Origin: an uncultured Saprospiraceae bacterium
Lineage (GTDB): Bacteria; Bacteroidota; Bacteroidia; Chitinophagales; Saprospiraceae
Reading direction: 5' to 3'
NCBI GenBank assembly: GCA_937872385.1
Contig: CALMSO010000072.1
Span: 88,262-152,261, forward strand
Length of the DNA stretch: 64,000 nt
The notes beneath the pieces were generated by a model that did not search any database, was not told the origin of the DNA, and saw only the letters and a list, made by a program, of their open reading frames with translations. Positions 25,828 to 35,358 of the stretch are shown here, piece by piece. Every line of letters starts with the position of its first letter. The stretch's first letter is position 1. Made by a program: the position numbers and the translations under genes.

Positions 25828-25990
25828 AGAGTATGTTTAAACTTCGTTTTTGAAGTCGAAAATGGTCAGATTTGGGTTCTCACGAAGCGTTTTTTGAGCT
25901 GCATAGCAGCGCTACGGAGCGAGAAAAAGGCAAAGTGAGGTTCCATAGATGAACATTTGCAGACCAAAGTATGAAATTTAAACATGCTCT
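25828..25990. mobile_element. MITE-like palindromic element, no coding sequence
   Basis: A 163-bp element with 20-bp terminal inverted repeats matching at 17 of 20 positions. The left end is AGAGTATGTTTAAACTTCGT; the right end is the reverse complement of AGAGCATGTTTAAATTTCAT. The interior is partly self-complementary (AAATGGTCAGATTTGGG against CATTTGCAGACCAAAGT; TTTTTGAGC against GAGCGAGAAAAA). It encodes no protein and fits a non-autonomous transposon relic. No clear target-site duplication was seen. Confidence 0.6.
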
Positions 25991-26110
25991 AAGACCCGAC
26001 AGGTTTTAAAAATCTTGATTTGCATCAATGTTTTTCTAATGGAAGAGCCGCAACTTTGCCGCAGCAAATGAAATAAAAAAATCGTTATTCTTCATTTTGA
26101 GAAAAAAAAC

Positions 26111-26707
26111 ATGATGCAAACTACTGATTATCTGAATGATCTGGCTGCCAGCGTACAGCAGATGACCGACCGGGTCGAAGAACTTACCCGACTTTATACC
26201 CATACACAATTGAGGCAACGCCCTGAGCCAGCGCGCTGGTCGGTGCTTGACAATCTGGAGCACCTGAGCCTGTACGGTGATTTTTACTTGCCCACTTTTG
26301 ACAAAGCCATTCAAAAAGGTCTGCAACATGGCTGGGCACCTCGCGCTACTTTTCGGGCGGGCTGGTTGGGCGGTTTTTTTGTGCGTTCTATGCGTCCGCG
26401 CGGCAATCGTATCCCCAACCCCATGAAAACGTTCAAGGACAAGAACCCCATTCTAACCGCTGTGCCTGAGCACGCTGCGGAGCGCTTTGTAAAACAACAG
26501 CACGAGTTGCTGGAGATATTGAATCGGGCGCGCCAGACAGACATTCGGAGGCTGCGTATTGGCACTACGCTTGGGCCTTTCCCGCGCATCAGCCTTGGCG
26601 ATGGGCTGGCGTTCATTATTGGGCATCAAGAGCGGCATTTTTTGCAAATCGAACGTACATTAGTAGAAACCGGAGTGACACTCCAAGCCCAACTTCGCTG
26701 GGGGTAG
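26111..26707 (+). CDS. DinB family protein
   Basis: 198 residues with the four-helix DinB/YfiT fold pattern: WSVLDNLEHLSLYGDFYLP near residue 45 and a C-terminal GHQERHFLQIERTL. The histidines H53, H173 and H177 are in the places where DinB-like proteins bind a metal. Some members are thiol-dependent transferases, but most have no known function. It is alone, convergent with the large adhesin gene, and separated from it by a bidirectional terminator. Confidence 0.8.
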   Translation: MMQTTDYLNDLAASVQQMTDRVEELTRLYTHTQLRQRPEPARWSVLDNLEHLSLYGDFYLPTFDKAIQKGLQHGWAPRATFRAGWLGGFFVRSMRPRGNRIPNPMKTFKDKNPILTAVPEHAAERFVKQQHELLEILNRARQTDIRRLRIGTTLGPFPRISLGDGLAFIIGHQERHFLQIERTLVETGVTLQAQLRWG

Positions 26708-26743
26708 GGCTGATTGCAACAAAAGGCAACAGCCGACCAAAGA

Positions 26744-26776
26744 AAAGGCTGCTCCCGATGATTGGGAGCAGCCTTT
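26744..26776. terminator. Bidirectional terminator
   Basis: A perfect 13-bp stem AAAGGCTGCTCCC / GGGAGCAGCCTTT with a 7-base loop between the convergent dinB-like and adhesin genes. The arms end in A/T runs on both sides. Confidence 0.85.
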
Positions 26777-26810
26777 CGCGTTGTATCAAAACCGTTCAAC
26801 CGCTATGGCC

Positions 26811-29800
26811 TCAGGGTTTTAATACTTTCAGCACTTTCACGTCAATTCTACCGTAGCGCACCTTGATGAAGTAGGTACCGGCCGGCAGGTTGGAGAAGTC
26901 AAGTTGCTGGCGGTCAGCATTGCGCGGCACCTGCACCGTTTGCAGAATGGTACCGTTGATATTGACCACCTGTAAGGTTACATCATCGTTCATCGCGTCG
27001 AATATTTCTACCGTGAGCTGGTCTTGTACTGGATTGGGGAAGAAGTGCATCAACTCTGAACCGGCGTACAGTACCACCGAAGCTACATTTGATTGCGCCT
27101 CGCGGCCAATGGCATCTACGGTGCGAATGCGATAATAATTGTAGCCTTTTTTGGGCGTATCATCCATGTAAGTATAATGGCGCAGGCCTCCGGCAGCGTA
27201 TGCTGGAGCACGTACTTCGGCAATTTGGGCAAAACGCTCGCCATCTTTAGAATGCTCTACGGCAAAGGTATAATCCAGCCCGTCTTCCGGCAGGTTCCAG
27301 TTGATATTAACCGCTTCGTTGTTCACCGCATTGGCATCAATGGTCAGTCCACCGCAAGTGCTGAGCACCGTCAAGCGCCGAACGGCAGAAGAAGTGCAAC
27401 CGCCCTGCGATACGGTGAGTTTGATTTCAAAACTGCCAAACGAGCTGAACGTGGTGGTAGCATTGATGCCCGTCACGAAGCGCGGCACAGCAGCCGGCCC
27501 GAGGTCCCATTGGTAGGTAGCGCCGGGGCCTTCGTTGGTAGCGGTGAACGTAGTTAGCGTTTGCTTGCAAGCGGTGGGCGGCCCGTTGATTTCAGCTACG
27601 GTTTCATTACCTACAACTACGGCTACGATGTTGGTTTCGAGGAACGGACAGTTTTCGCGGCGCGTACAGCGAATGAAATAGGTGGTTTCGTAAAGCGGCC
27701 CCGGAGTGTAGTTACGGGTATTAGAATTCGGAATAGCCGTCCAGTTTTGGTTGTTGAATGGCCCGCCGATGGTGCTCTGCATCCAGAGGTATTCTATTTC
27801 ACCCAAACCGCCCTGCGGCGCTGTCAATTCGATAATAGTGGACGGCGTGCCGCCCGGGCCGCAGAGGTATTGGTCGTAGCCAATAGTGCCCGCCGAAGTC
27901 AGATTGACGCAGAAATCGTAGAAACCAGCATCGAGGGTCAGATTCACATCGCCGCGCTGTATGAAAACGACTTCGGTCATAAACGTGACCGGATCCATAT
28001 TGCTATCTTTGGTCTCGTCGTCACCTGCGTAGCGAATAGTTGGCGTCAGGTCAGAACCCGGTGGTAGCACAAACGTTACTTTATAATTGCCGGGCGGCGG
28101 CACATCAAAGAAATATAGGCCATTGGCATTGGTCACAGTTGTATCGGAGTAAGGCTCGTCTTCTACTACGCCGGTCACAATCACTGTCACCCCTGGAATG
28201 CCCGGCTCGCCGGGATCCTGGATGCCATTGCGATTCAAATCAAGCCAGACAAAGTCGCCGATACGGGCCGGAGCCTTGAGCTCTACCTCACAGGTGGTCG
28301 TGCAGCCATTAGCGTCGGTGACGGTCACGCTGTACGTGCCAATACCCAGGCCGGTGGCCACTTCTGTGGTTTGCCCATCATCCCAGAGGTAGGAATAAGG
28401 CGCGGTACCTCCTTCGGCAATTACTCTGGCAATGCCGTCGTTGGCGCCCGGTACGTCTTCTTCTTGTACAATAATGGTGGTACAAACTGGTTTGGCAAAT
28501 GTTTCCAACTCGATGGAAGCAGCATTAGTGCAGCCATTAGCATCCGTAACGGTCACGCTATAATTGCCTGCCGGCAAATCATTGATAGCCGGAGTTGTAG
28601 CTTCGTTGCTCCAAGCATACGTATAAGGCGCTGTACCGCCGCTCACTTCGGAAGTAATGGAGCCATTGGCATCGCTCTCGCAGGTGCCCTGCGCAATCGT
28701 CAGCGTGACCGTGATGGCATCCGGTTCGCCGATGGTTACGCTTCCAGTAGTGGTGCATTCATTGGCATCGGTCACGGTGACCATATATGTGCCAGCCGCC
28801 AGCCCACTGATAGTAGCTGTGGCGTCGCCGGTGCTCCAGTTGTAGGTATAGGGCGCAGTGCCTCCGGCCGGTATAGCTGTGCAACTACCATCTGCTTCGC
28901 CAATGCAACTGGCGTCAGTTTTTTCTATGGTCAAGCTCAGTTCGGCCGGTGCTTCGATGATCACTTGTGCTTCGCCAATGCAGCCTGCGGTGCCGCGTAC
29001 GGTCACCATGTACATGCCCGGGGCCAGCCCGCTGACGGTTGCGGTCGTATCGCCGGTGCTCCATACGTAGGAGTAAGGAGGCGTATCGCCAGTAACCATT
29101 ACCGTAGCCGTGCCATCTTCTAAGTCAAAGCAGGTAACATCTGTTTTGGAAATGGTCAGTTCGAGATTCGGAATTTCCAATACGCCAGTAGTAGCCGTAG
29201 CGGTACAGCCGTTAGCATCTGTCACAGTTACGGAATACGTGCCGCCCGGCAGGTTCATAATAGCAGCGGTGGTGGCATCGTTGCTCCAAGCATAGGTATA
29301 AGGCGCGGTACCGCCACTGATAATAGTCGAAATGGCACCGATTTGCTCGCTGGTGCACACGATGTTATTCACCGTCAAGGTCAGTTCGAGCAGAGGTGGC
29401 TCTTCAATTGTTATGTTGACCACAACTGTGCAGTCGTTGGCATCGGTAACAGTCACGTTGTAATTACCTTCGCCCAGCCCAGCAACGGTTTGCGTAGTCG
29501 CGTCATTGCTCCAAGCATAGGTATAAGGTGCGGTGCCGCCTGCGGGAGTCACGGTGGCCATGCCAGTCATTTCGCCATGACAAATAATGCTGTTAGCATT
29601 GATAGTGGCAGTCAGTTGAGCCGGCTCGGTGATAGTCACTGCTGCTACAATAGTACAGAAATTGGCATCCGTCACCGTGACGGTATAATCGCCAGCAGGC
29701 AAATTAGTAACCGAATTGGTCGTAGGGCCGCTGCTCCAGGCGTAGGTATAAGGCTCGGTACCGCCGCTTGCCGTTACGGTCACGCTACCGTCTTCTGCTT

Positions 29801-32648
29801 CAAAGCAGGTGAGGTTATTACCCGTAGCGTTGGCAGTGAGCAAAGGCGGTTGAGTAATGGTAATCGTTTCTACGACCGCGCAGTCGTTGGCGTCGGTCAC
29901 GGTCAGGGTGTAAACGCCTGCGGCTAAGTTAGCAATTTCAGAAATAGTGTCGCCGGTGCTCCAGGCGTAGGTGTAAGGGGCGTCGCCGCCTTCGGCAATG
30001 GCTAGAATGCTGCCAGTGCTATCGTTGTGGCACAAGAGGTTGCGCTGAATAACACTGACTGCAAAATCGGAAATAATCCGCACCGTAGCCTCGGCCATAG
30101 CCGTGCATCCGTTGGCATCTGTGACCGTGACACTGTAAGTGCCGCCGAGGAGGTCTTCAATAATGCTGGTGCTATCGCCGGTGCTCCATTCGTAGGTGTA
30201 GGGCGCTTGTCCGCCGCTGGCAATTACAGAGGCATTGCCGGTATTTTCTGCGCCACAGATTACTTCTGTCGCGGCAATTTCCAAGTTTAGCGCTGGCGAT
30301 TCTAAAATGGTAACGCTATCCACAGCCGTACAACCATTGGCATCCGTGACCGTGACGATGTACGTGCCTGCGCCTATTCCGCCAATAGAATCGGTTGTAG
30401 CTTCAGTATTCCAAAGAAAAGTATAAGGTTGCGTGCCGCCAGTTGCTACCACTTTTGCGAAAGCATCTGTTTCGCTGGGGCAAACTAAGGTATCGGCTGT
30501 AATGTCTATTTCTAACAGCGTTGGTTGCGTAATGGTAGCAGACAAAATAGTCTGGCATCCGTTGGCATCGGTAATCGTGACGCTGTAATCGCCCGCCGAC
30601 AAATTGCCAATCGAATCAACCGTAGCGCCATTGTTCCATTGAAATACATAAGGCTCGGTACCACCTGAAACCTCTACCGTGGCCGTGCCGTCGTCCGCAC
30701 CAAAGCACAGAATATCTGTTGTAGTAATGGCTGCTTCCAGCACAATAGAGGTTATAATAATTTCATCCTCAGCTGTGCAACCATTGGCATCCGTGACCGT
30801 AACGCTGTACGAGCCAGCAGGCAACCCAATGATGGTTTGTGTCATTACGCCCGTGCTCCACAGGAACGTGTAAGGCGGCACGCCTCCACTGATCTGAACC
30901 GTAGCGCTCGCCATTGCCATCGGCCCACAAATAATGGAATCGGCATTGATGTTTACCATAATCGCTGGCGACTCGTTGATAGTTGCTGAATCAATTGCCA
31001 TACAGCCGTTGGCATCCGTGACGGTTACGATGTAAGTACCTGCGCCAAGATTACCGATAGAATCAGCCGTAGCTTCATTGCTCCAGGCGAAGGTAAAAGG
31101 CGCAGTACCGCCGCTTACCATAGCTTTGGCGGAGCCAGTGGTGGTACCCGGGCAAACGGTACTAGTAGCTTCTACATCCACCGAGATGGCGGGCGGCTCA
31201 GTGATAGCTACAGAGTCCACTGCTGTACAGCCGTGCGTGTCGGTTACGGTTACAATATATACGCCGCCGTCGAGGTCGGTAATGGTTTGGGTTGTGTCAC
31301 CAGTATTCCAAAGAAAGCTGAAAGGCCCGTCGCCATCATCAATTCCCGCAGTAGCAGTGCCATCGCTTGCTTCGCAGGTAGTGACATTCGTACCCGTGAC
31401 CGTAATCTCCAATGGTGCCGCGGCTAATACCGTGTAAGAACCGATGGCTTCGCAGCCTACGGCGTCGGTTACAGTTACACTATAGGAGCCGGGCGCCAAA
31501 TTGCTGATGGTTTGAGTGGTGCCGCCGTTGCTCCAAGCATACATATAAGGCGCTACGCCATTGGCTGGAGTAGCCGTAGCCGAGCCATTTTCTTCATCAG
31601 GGCAGCGCTCATTATTGCCAGTAACTATAATTTCGAGCGCAGATTGAGGCGTCAGTACTACTGATTTTTCTGCTTCGCAACCTTTATTGTCGGTCACAGT
31701 GACGGTGTAAGTGCCCGCCGCAATACCAAACAATCCTTGCGTGGTGACGCCAGTGTTCCAGCGATAGGTGTAAGGCCCGGTGCCGCCAGTTACTTCAGCA
31801 ATGACCATACCGTCTGATTCGCCCACACAGGTCGGGTTGGTTACTAAAAAGCTAATAACTAAAGGTGGTCTGCTCGCCACCGTAGCCGAGGCAATGGCCG
31901 TGCAGCCGCGCGCATCGGTCACCGTGACGGTGTAAAGGCCCGGTGCCAAATTATTGATGGTTTGGGTAGTCGCTTCATTGCTCCAGCTATACGTATAAGG
32001 TGCCATACCGCCTTCCGGAATAGCCGTAGCCGTACCGTCGGTATCATCCGGGCAGGTAACGGCAGTAGCGGTGACTGAGGCCGTCAGCGGCTCACTGTCC
32101 ACTGTAATGCACTTCACCGCGCCGCAAGAGTTTTGGTCGGTAATGGTGACGCAGTAGTTGCCCGCAGCTACCGTAATGGATTGCGAGGTTTGCCCCGTCG
32201 TCCAATAGTATTTGTAGGGCTGTACCCCTCCGCCGCCTACGCCCGTCAGCGTGAAGGGTCCGTTGCATTCGGCCTCAACGGTGATGTTGGCGCTGACTAA
32301 AGCCGGCTGGTTCAGGGTAATGCTTTGTACCGCCATTTTGCTGGCGGCATCGGTTACGGTCACGCTGTACGAGCCTGCACTTACGCCATTGAGCGTAGCG
32401 CCCATAGCTCCGTTGCTCCACACATAGGAATAAGGAGCGGTGCCGCCGGTAGCATTGGCAGTGATTTTTCCGTTCGGTAGCCCAAAGCACGCAGGCTCCT
32501 GCACACTGAAGGAAACATTGATGGACGTCTGTGCATCCAGTTCAGCAAAGGCAAAAACACTCAGCAAAAGCAATGGTAAATGCCACGCTGCTCTCGCTAA
32601 AAGGCCGCCCTTCGGGTTGGTTTTTGTAAAAAGTAATCTTCGAATCAT
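26811..32648 (-). CDS. Giant SprB-repeat surface adhesin with SdrD-like and T9SS domains
   Basis: 1945 residues. A signal peptide region (to about residue 40) is followed by 19 tandem SprB-type repeats of about 75 residues up to about residue 1460. Each repeat contains GGTAPYTYAWSNG-type, LPAGSYSVTVTDANGC-type and C-x-x-x-x-DG-type segments. Next are an SdrD-like B domain (about 1462-1570: IGDFVWLDLNRNGIQDPGEPG), a region with paired Cys, a PKD-like domain (about 1690-1765), an FN3-like segment and a C-terminal T9SS type A domain (from about 1867: HFFPNPVQDQL...). It should be secreted by T9SS and displayed on the surface. Related SprB of Flavobacterium drives gliding motility, but no gld genes are in the window, so an adhesive role is the safer inference. 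Confidence 0.92.
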   Translation of the reverse strand: MIRRLLFTKTNPKGGLLARAAWHLPLLLLSVFAFAELDAQTSINVSFSVQEPACFGLPNGKITANATGGTAPYSYVWSNGAMGATLNGVSAGSYSVTVTDAASKMAVQSITLNQPALVSANITVEAECNGPFTLTGVGGGGVQPYKYYWTTGQTSQSITVAAGNYCVTITDQNSCGAVKCITVDSEPLTASVTATAVTCPDDTDGTATAIPEGGMAPYTYSWSNEATTQTINNLAPGLYTVTVTDARGCTAIASATVASRPPLVISFLVTNPTCVGESDGMVIAEVTGGTGPYTYRWNTGVTTQGLFGIAAGTYTVTVTDNKGCEAEKSVVLTPQSALEIIVTGNNERCPDEENGSATATPANGVAPYMYAWSNGGTTQTISNLAPGSYSVTVTDAVGCEAIGSYTVLAAAPLEITVTGTNVTTCEASDGTATAGIDDGDGPFSFLWNTGDTTQTITDLDGGVYIVTVTDTHGCTAVDSVAITEPPAISVDVEATSTVCPGTTTGSAKAMVSGGTAPFTFAWSNEATADSIGNLGAGTYIVTVTDANGCMAIDSATINESPAIMVNINADSIICGPMAMASATVQISGGVPPYTFLWSTGVMTQTIIGLPAGSYSVTVTDANGCTAEDEIIITSIVLEAAITTTDILCFGADDGTATVEVSGGTEPYVFQWNNGATVDSIGNLSAGDYSVTITDANGCQTILSATITQPTLLEIDITADTLVCPSETDAFAKVVATGGTQPYTFLWNTEATTDSIGGIGAGTYIVTVTDANGCTAVDSVTILESPALNLEIAATEVICGAENTGNASVIASGGQAPYTYEWSTGDSTSIIEDLLGGTYSVTVTDANGCTAMAEATVRIISDFAVSVIQRNLLCHNDSTGSILAIAEGGDAPYTYAWSTGDTISEIANLAAGVYTLTVTDANDCAVVETITITQPPLLTANATGNNLTCFEAEDGSVTVTASGGTEPYTYAWSSGPTTNSVTNLPAGDYTVTVTDANFCTIVAAVTITEPAQLTATINANSIICHGEMTGMATVTPAGGTAPYTYAWSNDATTQTVAGLGEGNYNVTVTDANDCTVVVNITIEEPPLLELTLTVNNIVCTSEQIGAISTIISGGTAPYTYAWSNDATTAAIMNLPGGTYSVTVTDANGCTATATTGVLEIPNLELTISKTDVTCFDLEDGTATVMVTGDTPPYSYVWSTGDTTATVSGLAPGMYMVTVRGTAGCIGEAQVIIEAPAELSLTIEKTDASCIGEADGSCTAIPAGGTAPYTYNWSTGDATATISGLAAGTYMVTVTDANECTTTGSVTIGEPDAITVTLTIAQGTCESDANGSITSEVSGGTAPYTYAWSNEATTPAINDLPAGNYSVTVTDANGCTNAASIELETFAKPVCTTIIVQEEDVPGANDGIARVIAEGGTAPYSYLWDDGQTTEVATGLGIGTYSVTVTDANGCTTTCEVELKAPARIGDFVWLDLNRNGIQDPGEPGIPGVTVIVTGVVEDEPYSDTTVTNANGLYFFDVPPPGNYKVTFVLPPGSDLTPTIRYAGDDETKDSNMDPVTFMTEVVFIQRGDVNLTLDAGFYDFCVNLTSAGTIGYDQYLCGPGGTPSTIIELTAPQGGLGEIEYLWMQSTIGGPFNNQNWTAIPNSNTRNYTPGPLYETTYFIRCTRRENCPFLETNIVAVVVGNETVAEINGPPTACKQTLTTFTATNEGPGATYQWDLGPAAVPRFVTGINATTTFSSFGSFEIKLTVSQGGCTSSAVRRLTVLSTCGGLTIDANAVNNEAVNINWNLPEDGLDYTFAVEHSKDGERFAQIAEVRAPAYAAGGLRHYTYMDDTPKKGYNYYRIRTVDAIGREAQSNVASVVLYAGSELMHFFPNPVQDQLTVEIFDAMNDDVTLQVVNINGTILQTVQVPRNADRQQLDFSNLPAGTYFIKVRYGRIDVKVLKVLKP

Positions 32649-33687
32649 AGCGGATGAATAATTTGTTAGTTCGTAGAATTATGCTAAAAAATGATGAATA
32701 TCCTGTTTTAAAGCTGGCAGTCCCATACGTGTTGCACAGGCACAAACATATCATACTCTTTTCAATTGGAAATAAAGTACTTATTTATTTTTCAAAGCTT
32801 TACAAAACGGTAAATCGGCCTTCGTAAATGGTATTCGTACGCCAGTATTGCTTTGTGCATCAGGGTACAACCCGAATTACGCAAGTAGCCTGCCCGCAAC
32901 AATACAGCGCAAGCAACCAACAGACTTTTGATTTTGGTATAATCTCAAAGCTTCGGTGATGTCCTTGAATTGGAAACCCGATGAAAAATGGACAGCTCTC
33001 GTGTCAATATGCCGAATAACGAAGGGATACTAATGGCTCGGCATTAGAATTGTTTTTTGCTGGATAAGAGCGGTGGGGCCTAAATTCTCTCCAGAATGCT
33101 TTTCTTACTGTGCAAAGTAACAATTTTTTTGTTAAACAAACAATGGAATTGCGGAATCTCTTCGGTTTTATTTTTTTCAATAGACTGAAAATCGCTGTCG
33201 CCCAGCGTTGAACAATTGCTGATAAGCTTTTAATGTATAATGTTTTATACTAATGCGACTGAATGGAGCAAAAAAAGTCGCACCACAAGGCGTGATACGA
33301 CCTACTACTAACAAATTATAATCCCATGAATATATCTAATTAGAAAAGCCTGTTTATATACAACAAAAAAAACGAATATTTTTCTTTGTCATATCTGTGT
33401 TTTGTGTAATTTTGTCATGCATTATTAGAACTGCAACTGCTGTAGTTTTAGTATGTACAATTTTGTTTTTTAACACCACAACGGCACTTTTTTGTTCTGT
33501 TGAGACTTACTATTAACAAATTATTAAGCATTCCCTTTCTGGAATGACACTCCCGTGAATTTTTTACTTGCCCAAAAGCCGATCTTTTTTCTTTCATGGG
33601 CTTTTTTCAGAAGCTACGCTAAGGCAAATTGCTCAATATCTGGAGTTTAACTGATTGATTATCAGTTGATGGCATTTTTAAAATCCT
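32649..33687. other. Long A/T-rich intergenic region
   Basis: 1039 bp without a convincing gene. It contains a -7-like TATGTTTG on the minus strand (32743-32750) that could drive the adhesin gene, with a leader of about 90 nt and no good -33 box. Small hairpins are present at 33009-33044 (ATGCCGA/TCGGCAT), in GTATAATGTTTTATAC near 33236, and at about 33649-33668 (AACTGAT/ATCAGTT), the last possibly ending the DUF1501 transcript. Nothing else is recognised. Confidence 0.5.
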
Positions 33688-35319
33688 TCACCGAACGAGC
33701 CGTATAGACTGAGCAGCTACTTTTCCGCCCGCTTGAATCCGATAGAAATATTGACCCGACGCCAGCCCGCCCGTAGCCGCGAATTCTACCTGATGCTCGC
33801 CTGCCATTTGATAGCCGTTGTGCAGGGTTGTCACGGGCTGCCCCAACAGGTTGAAAATCTCCACCCGCACGTTGGTGGCGGTAGGCAGGGTGTAGTGAAT
33901 GCGCACCTGTTGCTCGGAAATGTAGCTAACGCGATGTGCAATGCCTCTGGCAGCAGTACCATTGAGGGTGGAAGTGACCGCGCAGCTCAGGCCCAGCGGC
34001 ATTCGGTTGAAGTTGTTACCTAATACAGTGTTGACGGTATTCGCATCCACGCAGAGCCAGTTTTCGAGTACGGTGGCATAAATTTGCCGAAAATCGGTAT
34101 GAAACCGTAGGTTGCCATTGTTGTCGAGATTTTGTAAATCAGGCCCTGTGCCCACGAAGCCATTGCCATTCAAACCTTCGCCAAAGAGGAATACCGGCGC
34201 GGCCGCACCATGATCTGTACCGCGGGAGGCGTTTTGTTCGGGGCGGCGCCCAAACTCAGAAATCGTCATACTGAGCACATCCTGTGCCCGATTGCCGAGG
34301 CGCAAATCTTGATAAAAAGCTTGTACCGCATCTGCTACGGTCATCAAGAGGCGCGGGTGGGTATCGTTTTGACCGGCGTGCGTATCGAATCCGTCGAGCG
34401 TGACCATATACAGTTTGGTACCCAGATTGCCCTTGATGAGGCGCGCCACGATGGCGAGCTGCCTCCCGAAATTACCAGCGGGATATGCTACCTGATTGGC
34501 TGCGGCGTCGTGCGCCTGTTTGATGGCACCCGCATATACAAAAGTACTGTTGGTGACGGCGCGTATATAGCCCAATTGTTCTCCGTAGAGGCAGGCGGGC
34601 AGATTGCTAAGGCTGTACAATTGTCCGTTGCGAGCAATTTCAGCTAATTCTTCCGGTTCGTTGACCGAGACGGAAATATTGGTATCGTTGGTATCAATAA
34701 AGGCTTGGTTGCCTACGCTTCCGATTTGAATAGCTGGCGGTACAGCCGGAGGATTGAGTAAAAAATCAGGGTACAAATCTTGCAGATAGCGCCCCAGCCA
34801 GCCGGAGCGATCCACCACATTGGCGTCGCTGGCCGATGCCCAGATATCCGAGGAGCGGAAGTGCGAAAGGTTTTGGTTGGGGTAACCTACGCTGTGCACT
34901 ACTTTCATACTGCCTTCGGACCAGAGGGGCTGGAGGGCGTTCATGGTGTTGGGCACACCGAATTCAGCGCTTAGATTGAGTATGTCGGACTGAGCAATGC
35001 GGATATTAGGCCGTAGCGCTTGGTACCGGCCGTAGTCGAACACTGGAATAATGGTATTCAAACCATCGTTGCCGCCTTTAAATCGAATCAGCACCAGCAC
35101 CCGGTCGGTCTCGCTGTTGTCAAGTGCAAAGGCTAAAGGGGCGCTCATTAAAGCGTTGAGCGGCATATTGCCCAGCATAAGCGACACGCCGCCACCAATG
35201 CCCAGCGTCTGTAAAAAGCTGCGCCGACTCCACTGCCGGTGGTCTTGCTCGTGGGCTTCGCCGTGCTCCAAAGCGCTGCCATGGCGCATTTTATTAGAAT
35301 TCTGATGGTGATTGCACAT
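33688..35319 (-). CDS. DUF1501 family secreted protein with Tat signal and T9SS-type tail
   Basis: 543 residues. A twin-arginine signal (WSRRSFLQTLGIGGG, about residues 29-43) directs folded export through Tat. The DUF1501 domain, a sulfatase/alkaline-phosphatase-like fold, spans about 70-450 with IRFKGGNDGLNTIIP, VHSVGYPNQNLSHFRSSDIW, FDTHAGQND and TISEFGRRPEQN...GTDHG. The last 80 residues (VRIHYTLPTATNVRVEIFNLLGQ...) look like a T9SS/FlgD-type sorting or Ig-like domain. The family is uncharacterised but almost always paired with DUF1800, as here (39 bp downstream of it). Cofactor and substrate are unknown. Confidence 0.9.
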   Translation of the reverse strand: MCNHHQNSNKMRHGSALEHGEAHEQDHRQWSRRSFLQTLGIGGGVSLMLGNMPLNALMSAPLAFALDNSETDRVLVLIRFKGGNDGLNTIIPVFDYGRYQALRPNIRIAQSDILNLSAEFGVPNTMNALQPLWSEGSMKVVHSVGYPNQNLSHFRSSDIWASASDANVVDRSGWLGRYLQDLYPDFLLNPPAVPPAIQIGSVGNQAFIDTNDTNISVSVNEPEELAEIARNGQLYSLSNLPACLYGEQLGYIRAVTNSTFVYAGAIKQAHDAAANQVAYPAGNFGRQLAIVARLIKGNLGTKLYMVTLDGFDTHAGQNDTHPRLLMTVADAVQAFYQDLRLGNRAQDVLSMTISEFGRRPEQNASRGTDHGAAAPVFLFGEGLNGNGFVGTGPDLQNLDNNGNLRFHTDFRQIYATVLENWLCVDANTVNTVLGNNFNRMPLGLSCAVTSTLNGTAARGIAHRVSYISEQQVRIHYTLPTATNVRVEIFNLLGQPVTTLHNGYQMAGEHQVEFAATGGLASGQYFYRIQAGGKVAAQSIRLVR

Positions 35320-35358
35320 GATGTTACGTTTTTTTGCAATTCGCTGTTGACTATTTGC

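Noticed and set aside
28371..29123. A 250-residue open frame on the plus strand inside the adhesin gene
   Set aside because: It is antisense to the SprB repeats; its periodic composition is the shadow of the repeated GC-rich codons on the other strand.
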